Shown: in pieces, positions 13,531-24,300 of the stretch
How positions within the stretch are numbered: the first letter of the stretch is position 1
Layout: the number at the start of each line of letters is the position of its first letter
Source: Alisma plantago-aquatica
Lineage: Eukaryota; Streptophyta; Magnoliopsida; Alismatales; Alismataceae
Assembly: GCA_963693085.1 (NCBI GenBank)
Contig: OY856409.1
Span: forward strand, 1,164,668,749 to 1,164,732,748
Length of the DNA stretch: 64,000 bases
Direction: 5' to 3'
Program-made: the position numbers and the translations under genes
Notes under the pieces: model-generated
Databases searched by the model: none
The model's input: only the letters and a program-made list of their open reading frames with translations
What the model was told of the DNA's origin: nothing

Positions 13531-14889
13531 AAATCAGCTCTCTTAGTAACATTGGTGATTGATGGTTATTAGGCCTGAAGTCACTACACTCATCACATGT
13601 TTTTCATTGTACTTTGACATCATCCAACGTGACCTTGAATAAGGGTTGCCATAAAGGTGATGCTCGTGTATTATGTGACAAATGGGGATTGAGTGTGAGT
13701 GATGTAGATGAGATTTGTCCCTCCTACAGGAGCTTGATATCCAGGACACATGGTAAGAGAGACTAAGAAATGTATGGCCCTACTCTTGTGACTCAATATG
13801 TGATATGTGAGCTCACATTCATCTCAAACAGTCTGCTCTAGTTCAAGAAACATGGATCTAACGTTGAGAGGATGACAATTCCATGCCTCGAGTTCAATCC
13901 GGATATCATAGACAAAGGAACTAGATGATCATGCTAACACTGGTCATGAATTGTAGGTTGAAGGTCTTCTCCAACTTTCCAAATTACTTCAGTGGCAATG
14001 ATGTATTGCTAGAGACAGCTCATTGCTTGTGATGTCATAAATTGGGTATGGACATTAACTGCAAATGTAATTTGGGACCTATATGGTCGCACACATAGGA
14101 TGCAACTAAAATAGGGGTTTATTCATGAATGATGTTTAACTTGATTGCTAAAAGTATTTATACAACAACTGAGGTACAAAATGGATCGACTGGACTCTCA
14201 ACCGATAGATTCAAGTGTTAAACTAATCGATTGGAGTGTCAGGTCAATTGGAAACAACATTAGCTGAATATTTGCCTGAACTAGACATATGAAACAACCA
14301 TTTCACATATTAACTGACCATTTCATGTATGAAATGATAGTTCAATAGTGAAAAGACTGTTTCATGAAGTGAAATGACTGGTTCAACATTTGGAATGTTT
14401 GGTTCAGTGATTAATTTGATTGGATTAAGGATTGATGTTGATGTCATGATTGTGCATTAATAGAATATTAAAAGACAATATGTTTGAAAAAGGAAACATG
14501 CTGAAATGATCAGTTCAAGTGTTGAACCAACTCATTCACATGTGAACACCCCAGTTTGAAAATGAATCGAGTGGTTCAACATTTGTAGGTTCCAGAGAAT
14601 TTAGGAAAACATGTGTCTTTAACTACCAGATTGATTTGGAATCTTAACCCTAGCCCTCCTATAAATAGAGGGGTACTGGGAGCTTCCTAGACACAACAAT
14701 AAGCTCTAACAATTGTTGTCCTCTCTAGTTGTTGTAACCAATACAGAGCATGAGCAAGTTCTACCCATTAAAGGGAGGAACAACGAGGGAGAGACAATTG
14801 TGGGAGAGCAAATGAATCCTAGCAAATTGAAGTTTGATAGGACAACTCCTTCCCATTGACTATGTTAGAACAACATGGAGTTCTCGATG
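13531..14889 (+). repeat. LTR-like promoter repeat F, copy 2 (truncated both ends)
   Basis: Direct copy of 10903-12282 with scattered substitutions and small deletions; for example one TTTCATGAAG module is missing near 14360. It stops at 14889, where element E sequence begins. The two copies could be LTRs of an element that lost its interior, or a segmental duplication. No target duplication or primer site separates these options. Confidence 0.75.
14250..14667 (+). promoter_or_regulatory. Palindrome array and TATA box of repeat F copy 2
   Basis: The GTTTCA/TGAAAC and GTTCA/TGAAC dyads of copy 1 are present again (14285-14590), followed by TATAAATA at 14660-14667. One repeat module fewer than in copy 1 shows that array length varies between copies. 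Confidence 0.65.
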
Positions 14890-15401
14890 AAACATCTATT
14901 CCATTCTCTCTTGAGATGAGGATATATATAAGTCTAAAAGAAGCCTCTCTCTCAAGATGACAACTCAAAAACCTCACAGCAGAACAAATGGTTAAAGCTT
15001 TAGCATTCCAACACTCTCGTGCATTCATACCACTCCATGACACGGGATAAAAGTGATATTACTCTCTCGAGATATCAACACTCAAACATAAAAAGATGGT
15101 AGCTAAGCATACAAGTGAAGCATTAAAACATGTGCATGGAGATAATCTTGATAAGAATATGTATATTCAAAAGAAAGAGACAATATACATGTTAGGAGAG
15201 CCTTATTGGCTGCTCCCAACCCAAGTTAAGGTGTTAGCCACTCATGTTTGCGGACAACATGATGGTGTTACAAAGAGATAGATTCATAAGATACCAGAAG
15301 GGGGAAAAGGGGTACAGCAGGAGGAAACAATAGATCTGGAAGAGAAGAAATTTGATACTACACACTACTTCTTCAGATATGGATCTACCGCATGGATGGC
15401 C
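14890..15401 (-). mobile_element. Element E 3' LTR, distal part (left of B)
   Basis: Collinear with 55989-56500 of the right LTR, including a shared CTCTCGAGATATCAACA stretch. The LTR is split here by element B and resumes at 22460. Compared with the right copy it is missing everything equivalent to 55613-55988, so this end was removed by deletion or by a rearrangement with repeat F. Confidence 0.85.
15397..15401. other. Target site duplication of B (tggcc)
   Basis: TGGCC here is repeated at 22460-22464 directly after the right LTR of B. The uninterrupted site is visible in E's other LTR near 56492-56500 (GATGGCCTTCTTC), which confirms B as a clean insertion. Confidence 0.95.
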
Positions 15402-15721
15402 TGTTGGATCCTGGATGGGTGATTAGATGCTCTAGAGGGGGGGTGAATAGAGCTGAATGCACTTAAACAAAATTCATTAGACCTTCAAGATATATCACAA
15501 GATAAGGTTGTTAAATAGGTAATTTGAGTACAACTAAAACATGCATAGCAAGGATGAGAGAGATTGAGCAAACACAAGTAGACAAGCTATTTAGAGTGGT
15601 TCCACACTTCAAACTAGAAGTATGTCAGTCCACTTACCTAGATAGGTCAACCTCTAGGATTTCCTAACCATTGCATTCTTATATTCATTCATAAGACTTA
15701 TAATACATGACCAAACAAAGG

Positions 15722-15990
15722 ACTTACCTATCCAATACAAAGAGTCTTCAACCTTACCAAGGACTTACCCACTTTGCAAGGAGTCTTCCGCCTTCTTCCA
15801 AGGGCTTACCTACTCTTGCACAAGTCTTCAACCTTGTAGGAATTACCTACTCTTCTTGGATCTTCCGCCTTTGACTTCACCTTCACTCGGAGAAGCTTCC
15901 ACCAAGGACTTACCCACTTGAGCAAGGAGTCTTTTGCCTTCACCAAGGGCTTACCCACTCTAGCTCCAAGTCTTCAGCCTTGATCTTCAC
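15722..15990 (-). repeat. Repeated donor-like units in B LTR leader
   Basis: About five degenerate units of 45-60 bp, each with CAAGGRCTTACCYAC on the + strand. In the sense of the element transcript this reads GTRGGTAAGTCCTTG, that is AG/GTAAGT or GG/GTAAGT, the plant 5' splice-site consensus. The same block recurs at 21176-21450 and more weakly in element C at 46745-46875. Confidence 0.7.
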
Positions 15991-16276
15991 CAAGGGACTC
16001 CTTCCCTTGTTCTTCTTCACCTCTCTTAGACAAGAGAGAGAACCTTCATCTTCATGATTGAAATGAGAGAAAGGGGGGTGGTGGAAGTGAGAGCCTCACA
16101 AGATATACATGTAGGACAAGCTCTCTTACAAATTTCCTACTCACTCTAATGGATGTAGCAAGTGATTAAGCTTAGAGAGAGAGAGGAGGTTGTAGGAAGC
16201 ACTCAGCTATAGAATAGGAACCTCACATAGAGTTTTGCAATGAATGCTCAAACTTGGAATGAATCTCACGGGGTCC

Positions 16277-16284
16277 TATTTATA
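16277..16284 (-). promoter_or_regulatory. TATA box of B 3' LTR
   Basis: TATAAATA on the - strand about 135 bp downstream of the palindrome array. The identical motif occurs in the other LTR at 21728-21735 and in element C at 47248-47255. Confidence 0.85.
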
Positions 16285-16417
16285 GATGGGGATGCCTCTT
16301 AGCCTTTGGGAACACTTGTGAATGAAAACTAGCCATTTTGTGGCTTGCAACGGATATATTTTCACTTGTTGCAACTCCACAATGGCTAGAAGCACTTTTC
16401 TGCACTTTTTTGTACAG

Positions 16418-16653
16418 TGCAATCGGTCAAGTTTGTATAAAGGTAACTCGACCGATCAAGTAACTGACAAGGCCGATACTCAAGTGATTGGTCGAGTTTG
16501 TCCTGACAAAACTCGACCGACCATTAGGAATCGAAATGGTCAGTTACTTGATCGGTCGAGTTCTGTGTAAACACAACTCGACCGATGCAATATGCAGAAA
16601 ATTGATCAAGGACGATCGGTCGAGTTTTCAGGCTGGGAAACTCGACCTACAAA
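16418..16653 (-). promoter_or_regulatory. Palindrome array (CGGTCGAGTT dyads) in B 3' LTR
   Basis: Four inverted pairs of ATCGGTCGAGTT and AACTCGACCGAT, each pair separated by 11 or 12 bases, spread over about 235 bp. The regular spacing puts the half-site centres near two helical turns apart, as expected for dimeric protein binding sites; an RNA or DNA hairpin is the alternative. It lies in U3 upstream of the TATA box. Substitutions in some arms are mostly C-to-T or G-to-A. Confidence 0.85.
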
Positions 16654-17008
16654 GTGCATGTAATAAATTTTCAAAGTTGCATCTAAAGTGATCTAACATT
16701 CGATCTAAGTGCTCCTGATGTTTTCTAAGCTTAATTACAAGTCATACAATCATTACAAGTGATTTACAATGTGATTCTAATGGATTTACATCATATTACA
16801 AAAACTTGCACTTGTATGACTTTGACTTGTCTTTTCTCCAATTTGAGATGTGCAAGTTAGGGCATTTGGAGTGTGTCTATACCTAATCTGAAAACACTCA
16901 AGTAGAAGCATTAGACACCAATATGTGGAATGGTTAGTCATCATCAAAACACAGGTTTAGTCAATTTAGACGTGAGTCAATATTGACCTAATTGACCTTG
17001 AGTCAACA

Positions 17009-17362
17009 TTCTCCCCCTTTTTGAAGATGACAAACCATTCCATAAATGTATTGAAATCTTTTAAGTAAAATCATACCTTCAGAGAAACCTAGGGGTTTTA
17101 ATAGGACTGAGATCATATTCTCCCCCTCAATTGATGTGTATGGAGTTATCATACTCCCCCTCAATTGATGTTATTTCTCCTCCATGGTTAGCTTTCATAA
17201 CATTTATACAATACTATGTCTTCTACTCATATATGTTATACACATATATGTCTTCTCCCATTTACCTTCTCCCCTTTACATGGACATACTTCTTCTCTTC
17301 ATGTAAGATATGCCTTCTTCCTTCTTTTAAAAGAAGGCATACCTTTCTCCCCCTTTGTCATT
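17009..17362 (-). other. Multiple polypurine tracts of B
   Basis: The primary tract AAAAAGGGGGAGAA (- strand) abuts the 3' LTR at 17009-17022. Further tracts occur at 17120-17130, 17152-17162 and 17345-17355, all of the form GGGGGAG with shared context such as CATCAATTGAGGGGGAG. Clusters of polypurine tracts next to the 3' LTR are an established Sirevirus feature and are used for plus-strand priming. Confidence 0.85.
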
Positions 17363-18430
17363 TCAAAAAGTGGGGTTATGAAGAAATAAGAAACATCACT
17401 TGTTAAAGAGACAGGAGATAACACAAATATATATAAGGAGAGTAGAAGAGCATAGATAGGGGCTTGTCCAAGCATAGAAAGAAAAGCAAGTTAAAGCATA
17501 TACTTGAACAATCCAAAATGCAAGATAAAGTGTTGCAGAAAAATAATAAAACATAATTTTGACCCTCGAGATGACGGAATTTGACCAAAAACCATCAGAG
17601 CTCATCGTGAAGCAATGAGTCTTGCTCAGAAGGTTGTTTTTGCATGGAAAACACTAGTCTTGCGCCAAAAACTGAAACTGGACCAAACTGCATAAAATCC
17701 AAAAATACTCCAATTTCTACATACAATGTAGATCTATGTACCCTGCATCATAATGTTATGCAAGCAACTCAAGATAGTAGATATGCAATTCAAGAAACAA
17801 GCTTGAGCATGTATGAGACAAGATACAAGCATAGCATATAGATGAGCAAAGATGCCAATTATAAACAAGGCTAGAACTACATGTATATGAACTACTAGTA
17901 GATGATATCACAAGTTAGGACTACTAGTAGTATCTAGATCATCATAAGAGATACCAAAAGATACACAAGATAAAGCAAGCTATGAGTATATGTAGAGATA
18001 TATCCAAACAAGGAGATATGCAATTTTAGAAGCATGAAAGGATATAACTCACATACAAATATGCATCCTTACCAAAAGATGATTGCCACTAAGAACCTCA
18101 AGGTTGTATCAAAACAAGATATACACCTAGATAGATGTAGCAAGTTAGAGTACAACAGAAGCAATTTTAGACGCAACCAAGAGATCTAAAGAGATCATCA
18201 TCAAAACCTGCAAAACAACTCAAAGCAAGTAATCGCAAGATATAGATATACCAATTTAGAGCAATTAGAGAGATAAGATTTATAAGCAAGATAGGAAATT
18301 TAGAACATGGCAATATGCATATATAAAGGTACCAAAGGAGTGCCAAAGAATAAGGCTATTGGCTGAGAAAATCTAGTTGAGAGGGAAATTCTCATTCAAT
18401 AAGCCAACTGTGTATTTTGTGCACAGTGTT
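17363..18430 (-). other. B 3' noncoding region, accessory ORF absent
   Basis: About 1.1 kb with no ORF above 70 codons. In the related element C the equivalent interval between polypurine tracts and internal array holds a 1.6-kb accessory ORF. A short CCTCTCAACTA block next to the array is shared with C (50424-50440 region), which suggests the ORF was deleted in B while its upstream control region stayed. Confidence 0.6.
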
Positions 18431-18533
18431 ATCGGTCGAGTTATGTGCATTGACAATTCGACCGATGACAACTGTTGGCAACACTCATTGGTGCTAATCG
18501 GTCGAGTTTCTATCAGGACAAACTCGACCGACA
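18431..18533 (-). promoter_or_regulatory. Internal palindrome array of B
   Basis: Two inverted pairs, ATCGGTCGAGTT with AATTCGACCGAT and AATCGGTCGAGTT with AACTCGACCGA, both with 12-base spacers. Motif and spacing are the same as in B's own LTR. It lies 3' of gag, where C has its accessory-ORF promoter. No convincing TATA box follows in B. Confidence 0.75.
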
Positions 18534-18928
18534 GACCAGCTGTCAAAAAGCACATATATATATAAACATATTTAAAGGCATGCTAAAAATACAAACCATA
18601 TCCAAACATGTCTAAGCAAGTTAGTAATGTACTATAGAAGCATTATAAATAGTTTTTGAGCAAGAGTGTGAAGAGAAACACAAAATACCACTTTTGACTC
18701 AAAAACCACATGCATAGTGCACACTAACTTGACAAAAACAAGTTAGAAATGGTTATAAGCAAGAGAAACATTACCTTCATTCTTACCATTCCTTTTTCCA
18801 CTTGTTGTCACCCTCTACACATCTCACCTTTCTTCTTTCATGTGGATTGAGAAGTCAATTTGCAATTTAATGGCTCAAGTTAATCCATTTGCAAGTACCT
18901 ACAAGAAGAAAGATGAAATGGTCCTCAA

Positions 18929-20805
18929 TCATATTTTTGGGTCCGGAGGGGTTAGTTTACCAACCCAAATCCGATTGCTTTTGGGTGCTTTCCTAAAAGG
19001 ACAACAAGTAGAATAATGACCAATTTCATTGCAATAGTTGCATGTGCCCATAGTCTTGGAACTAGAGGATTCTCCATGGAATATTGGAGGTCTTTTATCT
19101 TTTTTGTTCCCTTGACTACTATCATACCCTAAAACATGTCTACCAATTTGTTTAGTAGTATGGTGTAAGATATCATTAAGATTCTTTTTACCAACTAAGA
19201 ATCTTTGCAAAGAATATCTCAAACCATCATTATCATGCATAAGAGAGGTAATAGTATAAGACAAATGATTTATATTATCTTTATCATGCAAAAGATCATT
19301 TTCTAAGCAAAGAGCTTTAGTTAAGTAAGAATCTCTATCAATATGAAGAGCAGCAACATCATTCTCTCTACTAATAGAACTAGAACAAGATTCATGCACA
19401 TTGATTTTAACAAGCAAGGAGGCATTTTCTGTTTCTAATTCTTGCAAAACAAAATCTTTGTCCTTGTTTTCAGATTTAAGAACATCAATATCATGCATGA
19501 GAGAATCAACAATTAAAGTATGCTCTTCATTAGAACTAGGCATGAGAGGTTGAGCTTCTAGAAATCTAATCTTATCAAGCAAACTAGCATTTTCAAGTTT
19601 AAGAGAGTTTACTTGGCTAAGACAATCATTTTTATCATCAAGCAAGCAAGAATTAGCATGTTCAAGATCATCTAGTTCTACACGCAAATTATCAACAATT
19701 TTAGCAAGCTTTTTCTTTTTCCTTTTAGAAGACTTAAGAGAGGCACAAATATCATGAATAATAGCAATCAGAGATTCTTTATCTAAAGAGTTTAGATTTA
19801 CCTCACTTGAGTCTTCACTTGTTGATGTTATAAGAGCAAAGTGGCATTCTACTTCATCAGTAGAGCTTGATCTTGATCCTTCACTTGAATCTTCACTTGA
19901 GCTTGAGTTGGAGGAGCCACTTGAGTTTGAGTGCCATTTCTCCTTCTTCTTGTGAAGATGGGTCTTTTTTCCTTGTGGGCAATCTTCCTTGTAGTGACCC
20001 TTCTTTCCACATGTGAAGTACCGGATGGAGGAGGACTTGCCTTTGTAGAATCTACCCTTGAGTACATGGCATCTTCTTCAACTTGAGAGGATGGAGAAGC
20101 TTGACCAACAATAGCCTTGATTTGAGCTTTGATTTTAGCCTTCTTCATTCTCTTGAGTTTTTTCTCTTCTTGTCTTTCTACTTCCTCCCTCTTGTCAAGT
20201 GTGGCTTCATGTGCTTGTAGATTTCCAGTGAGCTCTTCAATAGGAATATCCTTAAGAGACCTTGCTTCTTCAATAGAAGTCACCTTGGGTTCCCACCTCT
20301 TGGGGAGAGTTCTAAGGATCTTTGAGTTGATCTCTCCACTAGACATAGGATGTCCTAGAATAGCAAGACCATTCACGATGGTGTTGAGCCTTGAGTACAT
20401 GTTGGCTATCCTCTCCTCCTTTCCCATCTTGAAGTTCTCAAGCAGCCCTTTGAGCATGTAGACTTTGCTTTCCTTCACTTGATTTGTCCCTTCATAAGTG
20501 ATGCAAAGCTTTCTCCATACCTCATAGGTTGTTTCACATGAAGAAATCTGGTTGAACTCGGTGGGGGTCAGGGAGGCATAGAGGATGTGCACGGCTCTAG
20601 CATTCAAGGTTGCTTTCTTCAAGGTAGCTTCATCCCATTCTTCAATCCTTGTCTTTGGTAGCATGTATGGGTTGTTCACCATTTGCCACATCTCAATACT
20701 TGATCCTTGGATGTATAATTGAAGCCTTCTTCTCCAATAGAGAAAATTGCTCCCATCAAAGATTGGAAGGCTGGTCGGGTATCTCCCTCCTAGGTAGTCA
20801 CCCAT
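18929..20805 (-). pseudogene. gag: Sirevirus gag (frameshifted)
   Basis: Encodes the structural protein that forms cytoplasmic virus-like particles around the element RNA. The frame opens at 20805 (MGDYLGGRYPTSLP) with a UBN2-type copia gag region over roughly residues 15-200, then a basic linker. Near 20033 the frame shifts by one base. The continuing frame has a CX2CX4HX4C zinc knuckle (YFTCGKKGHYKEDC), a serine/acidic stretch, a long Leu/Asn-rich coiled coil (about 19300-19690) and a second knuckle (CNYCNEIGHYSTCC) near the end. A coiled coil in a large gag is typical of Sireviruses. Total length is about 625 codons. It sits 39 bp downstream of the primer site. No protease or pol follows; the frame closes at 18929. 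Confidence 0.85.
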
Positions 20806-20843
20806 CTTCTCCTACTTGTTGAAGTATGTTTGGAGAAGACCCA

Positions 20844-20854
20844 CTCTGATACCA
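20844..20854 (-). other. Primer binding site of B (tRNA-Met)
   Basis: The - strand reads TGGTATCAGAG, complementary to initiator tRNA-Met, separated from the 5' LTR (TG at 20857) by two bases. It sets the element orientation to - strand. Confidence 0.9.
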
Positions 20855-21727
20855 ATTGTTGGATCCTAGATGGGTGATTAGATGCTCTAGAGGGGGGTGA
20901 ATAGAGTTGAATGCACTTAAACAAAATTCATTATACCTTCAAGATATATCACAAGATAAGGTTTCTAAATAGGTAATTTGAGTGCAACTAAAACATGCAT
21001 AGCAAGGATGAGAGAGATTGAGAAAACACAAGTAGACAAGCTATTTAGAGTGGTTCCACACTTCAAACTAGAAGTATGTCAGTCCACTAACCTAGAGAGA
21101 TCAACCTCTAGGATTTCCTAACCATTGCATTCTTATATCCATTCATAAGACTTACAATACATGACCAAACAAAGGACTTACCTATCCAATACAAAGAGTC
21201 TTCAACCTTACCAAGGACTTACCTACTTTGCAAGGAGTCTTCCACCTTCTTCCAAGGACTTACCTACTCTTGCACAAGTTTTTAGCCTTGTACGAATTAC
21301 CCACTCTTCTTGGATCTTCCGCCTTTGACTTCACCTTCACTCGGAGAAGCTTCCACAAAGGACTTACCCACTTGAGCAAGGAGTCTTCTGCCTTCACCAA
21401 GGGCTTACCCACTCTAGCTCCAAGTCTTCAGCCTTGATCTTCACCAAGGGACTCCTTCCGTTGTTCTTCTTCACCTCTCTTGGACAAGAGAGAGAACCTT
21501 CATCTTCATGATTGAAATGAGAGAAAGGGGGTGGTGGAAGTGAGAGCCTCACAAGATATACATGTAAGACAAGCTCTCTTACAGATTTCCTACTCACTCT
21601 AATGGATGTAGCAAGTGATTAAGCTTAGAGAGAGAGGAGGCTGTAGGAAGCACTCAGCTATATAATAGGAACCTCACATAGAGTTTTGCAATGAATGCTC
21701 AAACTTGAAATGAAGCCCAAGGGGTCC

Positions 21728-21735
21728 TATTTATA
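21728..21735 (-). promoter_or_regulatory. TATA box of B 5' LTR
   Basis: TATAAATA on the - strand, in the same context as 16277-16284, followed downstream by GGACCCC. The gag start lies 920 bp downstream. Confidence 0.85.
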
Positions 21736-21869
21736 GTTGGGGATGCCTCTTAGCCTTTGGGAACACTTGTGAACGAAAACTAGCCGTTTTGTGGCTTGCA
21801 ACGGATATATTTTCACTTGTTGCAACTCCACAACGGCTAGAAGCACTTTTCTACACTTTTCCGTACAGT

Positions 21870-22105
21870 GCAATCGGTCGAGTTTCTATAAAGGTAACTC
21901 GACCGATCAAGTAACTGACAAGGCCGATACTCAAGTGATCGGTCGAGTTTGTCCTGACAAAACTTGACCGACCATTAGGAATCGAAATGGTCAGTTACTT
22001 GATCGGTCGAGTTCTGTGTAAACACAACTCGACCGATGCAATCTGCAGAAAATTGATCAAGGATGATCGATCGAGTTTTCAGGCTGGGAAACTCGACCGA
22101 CAAAG
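21870..22105 (-). promoter_or_regulatory. Palindrome array in B 5' LTR
   Basis: Four CGGTCGAGTT / AACTCGACCG pairs with 11-12 base spacers, collinear with 16418-16653. Located upstream of the TATA box in transcription sense. Confidence 0.85.
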
Positions 22106-22459
22106 TGCCTGTAATCAATTTTCAAAGTTGCATCTAAAGTGATCTAACATTCGATCTAAGTGCTCCTGATGTTTTCTAAGCTTAATTATAAGTCATACAA
22201 TCATTACAAGTGATTTACAACATGATTCTAATAGATTTACATCATATTACAAAAACTTGCACTTGTATGACTTTGACTTGTCTTTTCTCCAATTTGAGAT
22301 GTGCAAGTTAGGGCATTTGGAGTGTGTATATACCTAATCTAAAAACACTCAAGTCAAAGCATTAGACGCCAATATGTGGAATGGTTAGTCATCATCAAAA
22401 CACAGGTTTAGTCAATTTAGACATGAGTCAATATTGACCTAATTGACCTTGAGTCAACA

Positions 22460-23109
22460 TGGCCTTCTTCTATCAAAGAAGGGGTGGGCATCCGCCTTCT
22501 CTCTCCTCAGATTCCACCCCTGGAGATCCAAGACTGATGTATGGATAGTTGGAGATGAGTCTGGAATGCAGCAGCACTTCGTGGCCTCGGGATCTGATCT
22601 CTGATCTGATGTCTTGACAAGACCGATGGGTGCTCAATTTATAGGCGCATTCCACCAACTTAGAACCGCGATCGCGGTTATTCTATTAAGTGAGGGCAAG
22701 ACCGCGATCGTGGTCTCTATGTTATTCCTCTCTGGTCACGGTCCAACTTGGTCGTGGTCCTCCTATAACCGCAGTCGCGATTCTTGTCACAGCTGCAGTC
22801 GCGGTCTCTAGATAGCCACGGTCACAATCTTGAGATTACCGCGGTGGCAGTGTGGTGATAACCGCGGTCGCAGTCTCCTCTTAATGCTTGATGATTGAGG
22901 TCTTTGGGGTACTCTGGAACTGTGGTCGGAGTCTGGTGATAAGTGGACCGCAATCGCGGTCCCTAAAACCGCGATCTGAGATGTGTATGTTTCTGAAAAC
23001 ATGTGAGGCTTTAGCCAAAAAGATAGAAAACTATGTGAAAAACTAACAAAAGTTATACTAAAATAGGTGTAAAATATATACAGAAACTACGTAAAGTAGA
23101 GTGTTATCA
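22460..23109 (-). mobile_element. Element E 3' LTR, proximal part (right of B)
   Basis: Continues the split LTR and ends in GTTATCA at 23109, matching 57146 in the right LTR. It contains a TATA-like TATAAATT (22637-22644, - strand) and a GC-rich palindrome array at 22660-22985 that includes the perfect 16-bp palindrome AACCGCGATCGCGGTT at 22664-22679. Many ACCGCGG/CGCGGT variants show C-to-T decay. Confidence 0.9.
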
Positions 23110-24300
23110 ACTCCCCCAAACTTAGAATCAAGCTTGTCATCAAGCTAAGTGTAGGTTTGAGAACTCAGAGAGAGAAAGAATGAACCAGCTTAAAAGACAA
23201 CATAATAGCATGATTGATATATCTCATCCTTGCATCAAGATTGTTGTTGTATGTATTCAATCCCTTAGGTCTCAATCTTCCCCCATTAACCGGAGTTGCA
23301 TAACCTCATTTTATCTATCATAACCTTCCATTGTAAAAGGTTTCCCCTTCTCAACTCATCTCCCCTCCCCTTAGCTAATGCCCGTACTAATGCCACATCT
23401 TTTTCGAAGGGTAGCTTTCACACCAATTCTTTATTTTATAGCGGTCCCTATGCTAATGTGTTCGAGTAGGCTTAAGTATTTTAGGTGTTTTCCTCTTCCT
23501 CCTAAACTCCTCACCCACAACTATTGTAAGAACAATGTTGCCCTTTTTGGGATCATAACTTTAAATCAGGTGGCTTTGTAAGATTCCATTCAGGATTGGA
23601 TGTGTGTAAGCTTGGCATCAAGATTCCACTTACGGGCACAACATATCTGCATTCATGAGTGTAGCAATATTCTGATCGTATGGAAACTTTTGGCATCTTT
23701 TCGGGCACAGCTCTCATATTTTTTTTTCCTTTATTTATTTTTGGCTTTTTACCTCTACTTTCAGGCTTGGTTTGGGGAATTTTACTTGGTCTTCTGGGCG
23801 GCCAAGCCTCTTTTGGATATTCTTTGAAGAGGGCAGCTTTTTCCCTTTCTACAGAGATAAGGATTTTTTGGTCAAAAGCGTCATGTGAGGGTGGTTGGTC
23901 AGGAGTATGACTAGGTGAAGTTCTCTAGTCTCTGAGGGTTTCATGAGTTAAGGTTGTTACATTTACAATGTGTTATTGCAAGAATGAGGTATAGCAGTAT
24001 TGCTATGACTGTTGTTTTACTCATATATATGTGTATATGTTGCTCATATTCTTCTCTCTCGGAGGGTTGGAACACTACATTTAGAAAATTTAGCGAGAGA
24101 AAGTGAGCTTCTAAAAGGTTAGTTGTAAGAAATTTCAAAATTGTTGACGGTGTAAAAGGAGTGAAAGGGAAAGTGAATGAAAAAGGAAGGTACAAGTACC
24201 TTTGTGGCCAGTTTATGACTCCTCCCCCAAACTTATCATGCACCTCATCCCCGAGTGTCAAAATTTGAGTAAGATGTATAAACTAGCCTCCTTTATTTGC
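23110..24300 (-). other. Element E polypurine tract and 3' noncoding region
   Basis: The - strand tract TTTGGGGGAGTT (23110-23121) abuts the 3' LTR. The remaining 1.2 kb to the end of the accessory ORF has no convincing coding frame; short frames here are on the wrong strand or low in complexity. It is the 3' UTR of the accessory gene and of the genomic RNA. Confidence 0.7.

Larger units (their letters stand above)
15402..17008 (-). mobile_element. Element B 3' LTR
   Basis: 1607-bp LTR matching 20857-22459. On the - strand the order is palindrome array (16653 down to 16418), TATA box, a leader with repeated splice-donor-like units, and the terminal CA facing the target duplication. Ends are TGTTG/CAACA. 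Confidence 0.95.
15402..22459 (-). mobile_element. Ty1/copia Sirevirus-type element B, gag-only
   Basis: A complete 7.06-kb element bounded by LTRs TGTTGG...CAACA and a 5-bp target duplication. Right to left it has a 5' LTR, tRNA-Met primer site, a large gag with coiled coil and two zinc knuckles, a noncoding region with an internal palindrome array, multiple polypurine tracts and a 3' LTR. Protease, integrase, RT and RNase H are absent. Multiple polypurine tracts and palindromes upstream of the LTR TATA are Sirevirus hallmarks. The organisation is that of a non-autonomous terminal-repeat element with GAG. LTRs differ by only a few percent by eye, so the insertion is relatively young. Confidence 0.9.
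20857..22459 (-). mobile_element. Element B 5' LTR
   Basis: 1603-bp LTR with the same order of parts as 15402-17008: palindrome array 21870-22105, TATA box 21728-21735, and a leader with three perfect AGGTAAGT motifs at 21176-21183, 21217-21224 and 21258-21265 on the - strand. This copy would drive the genomic RNA and gag. Arms are better preserved here; for instance the last pair keeps CGACCGA where the left LTR has CGACCTA. Confidence 0.95.

Noticed and set aside
16418..16653. CRISPR-like repeat-spacer pattern in palindrome arrays
   Set aside because: Repeats are inverted pairs in LTRs of a plant genome with short variable spacers; no cas genes and the context is eukaryotic.
20129..20461. 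110-codon + strand ORF
   Set aside because: Antisense of the B gag UBN2 region.
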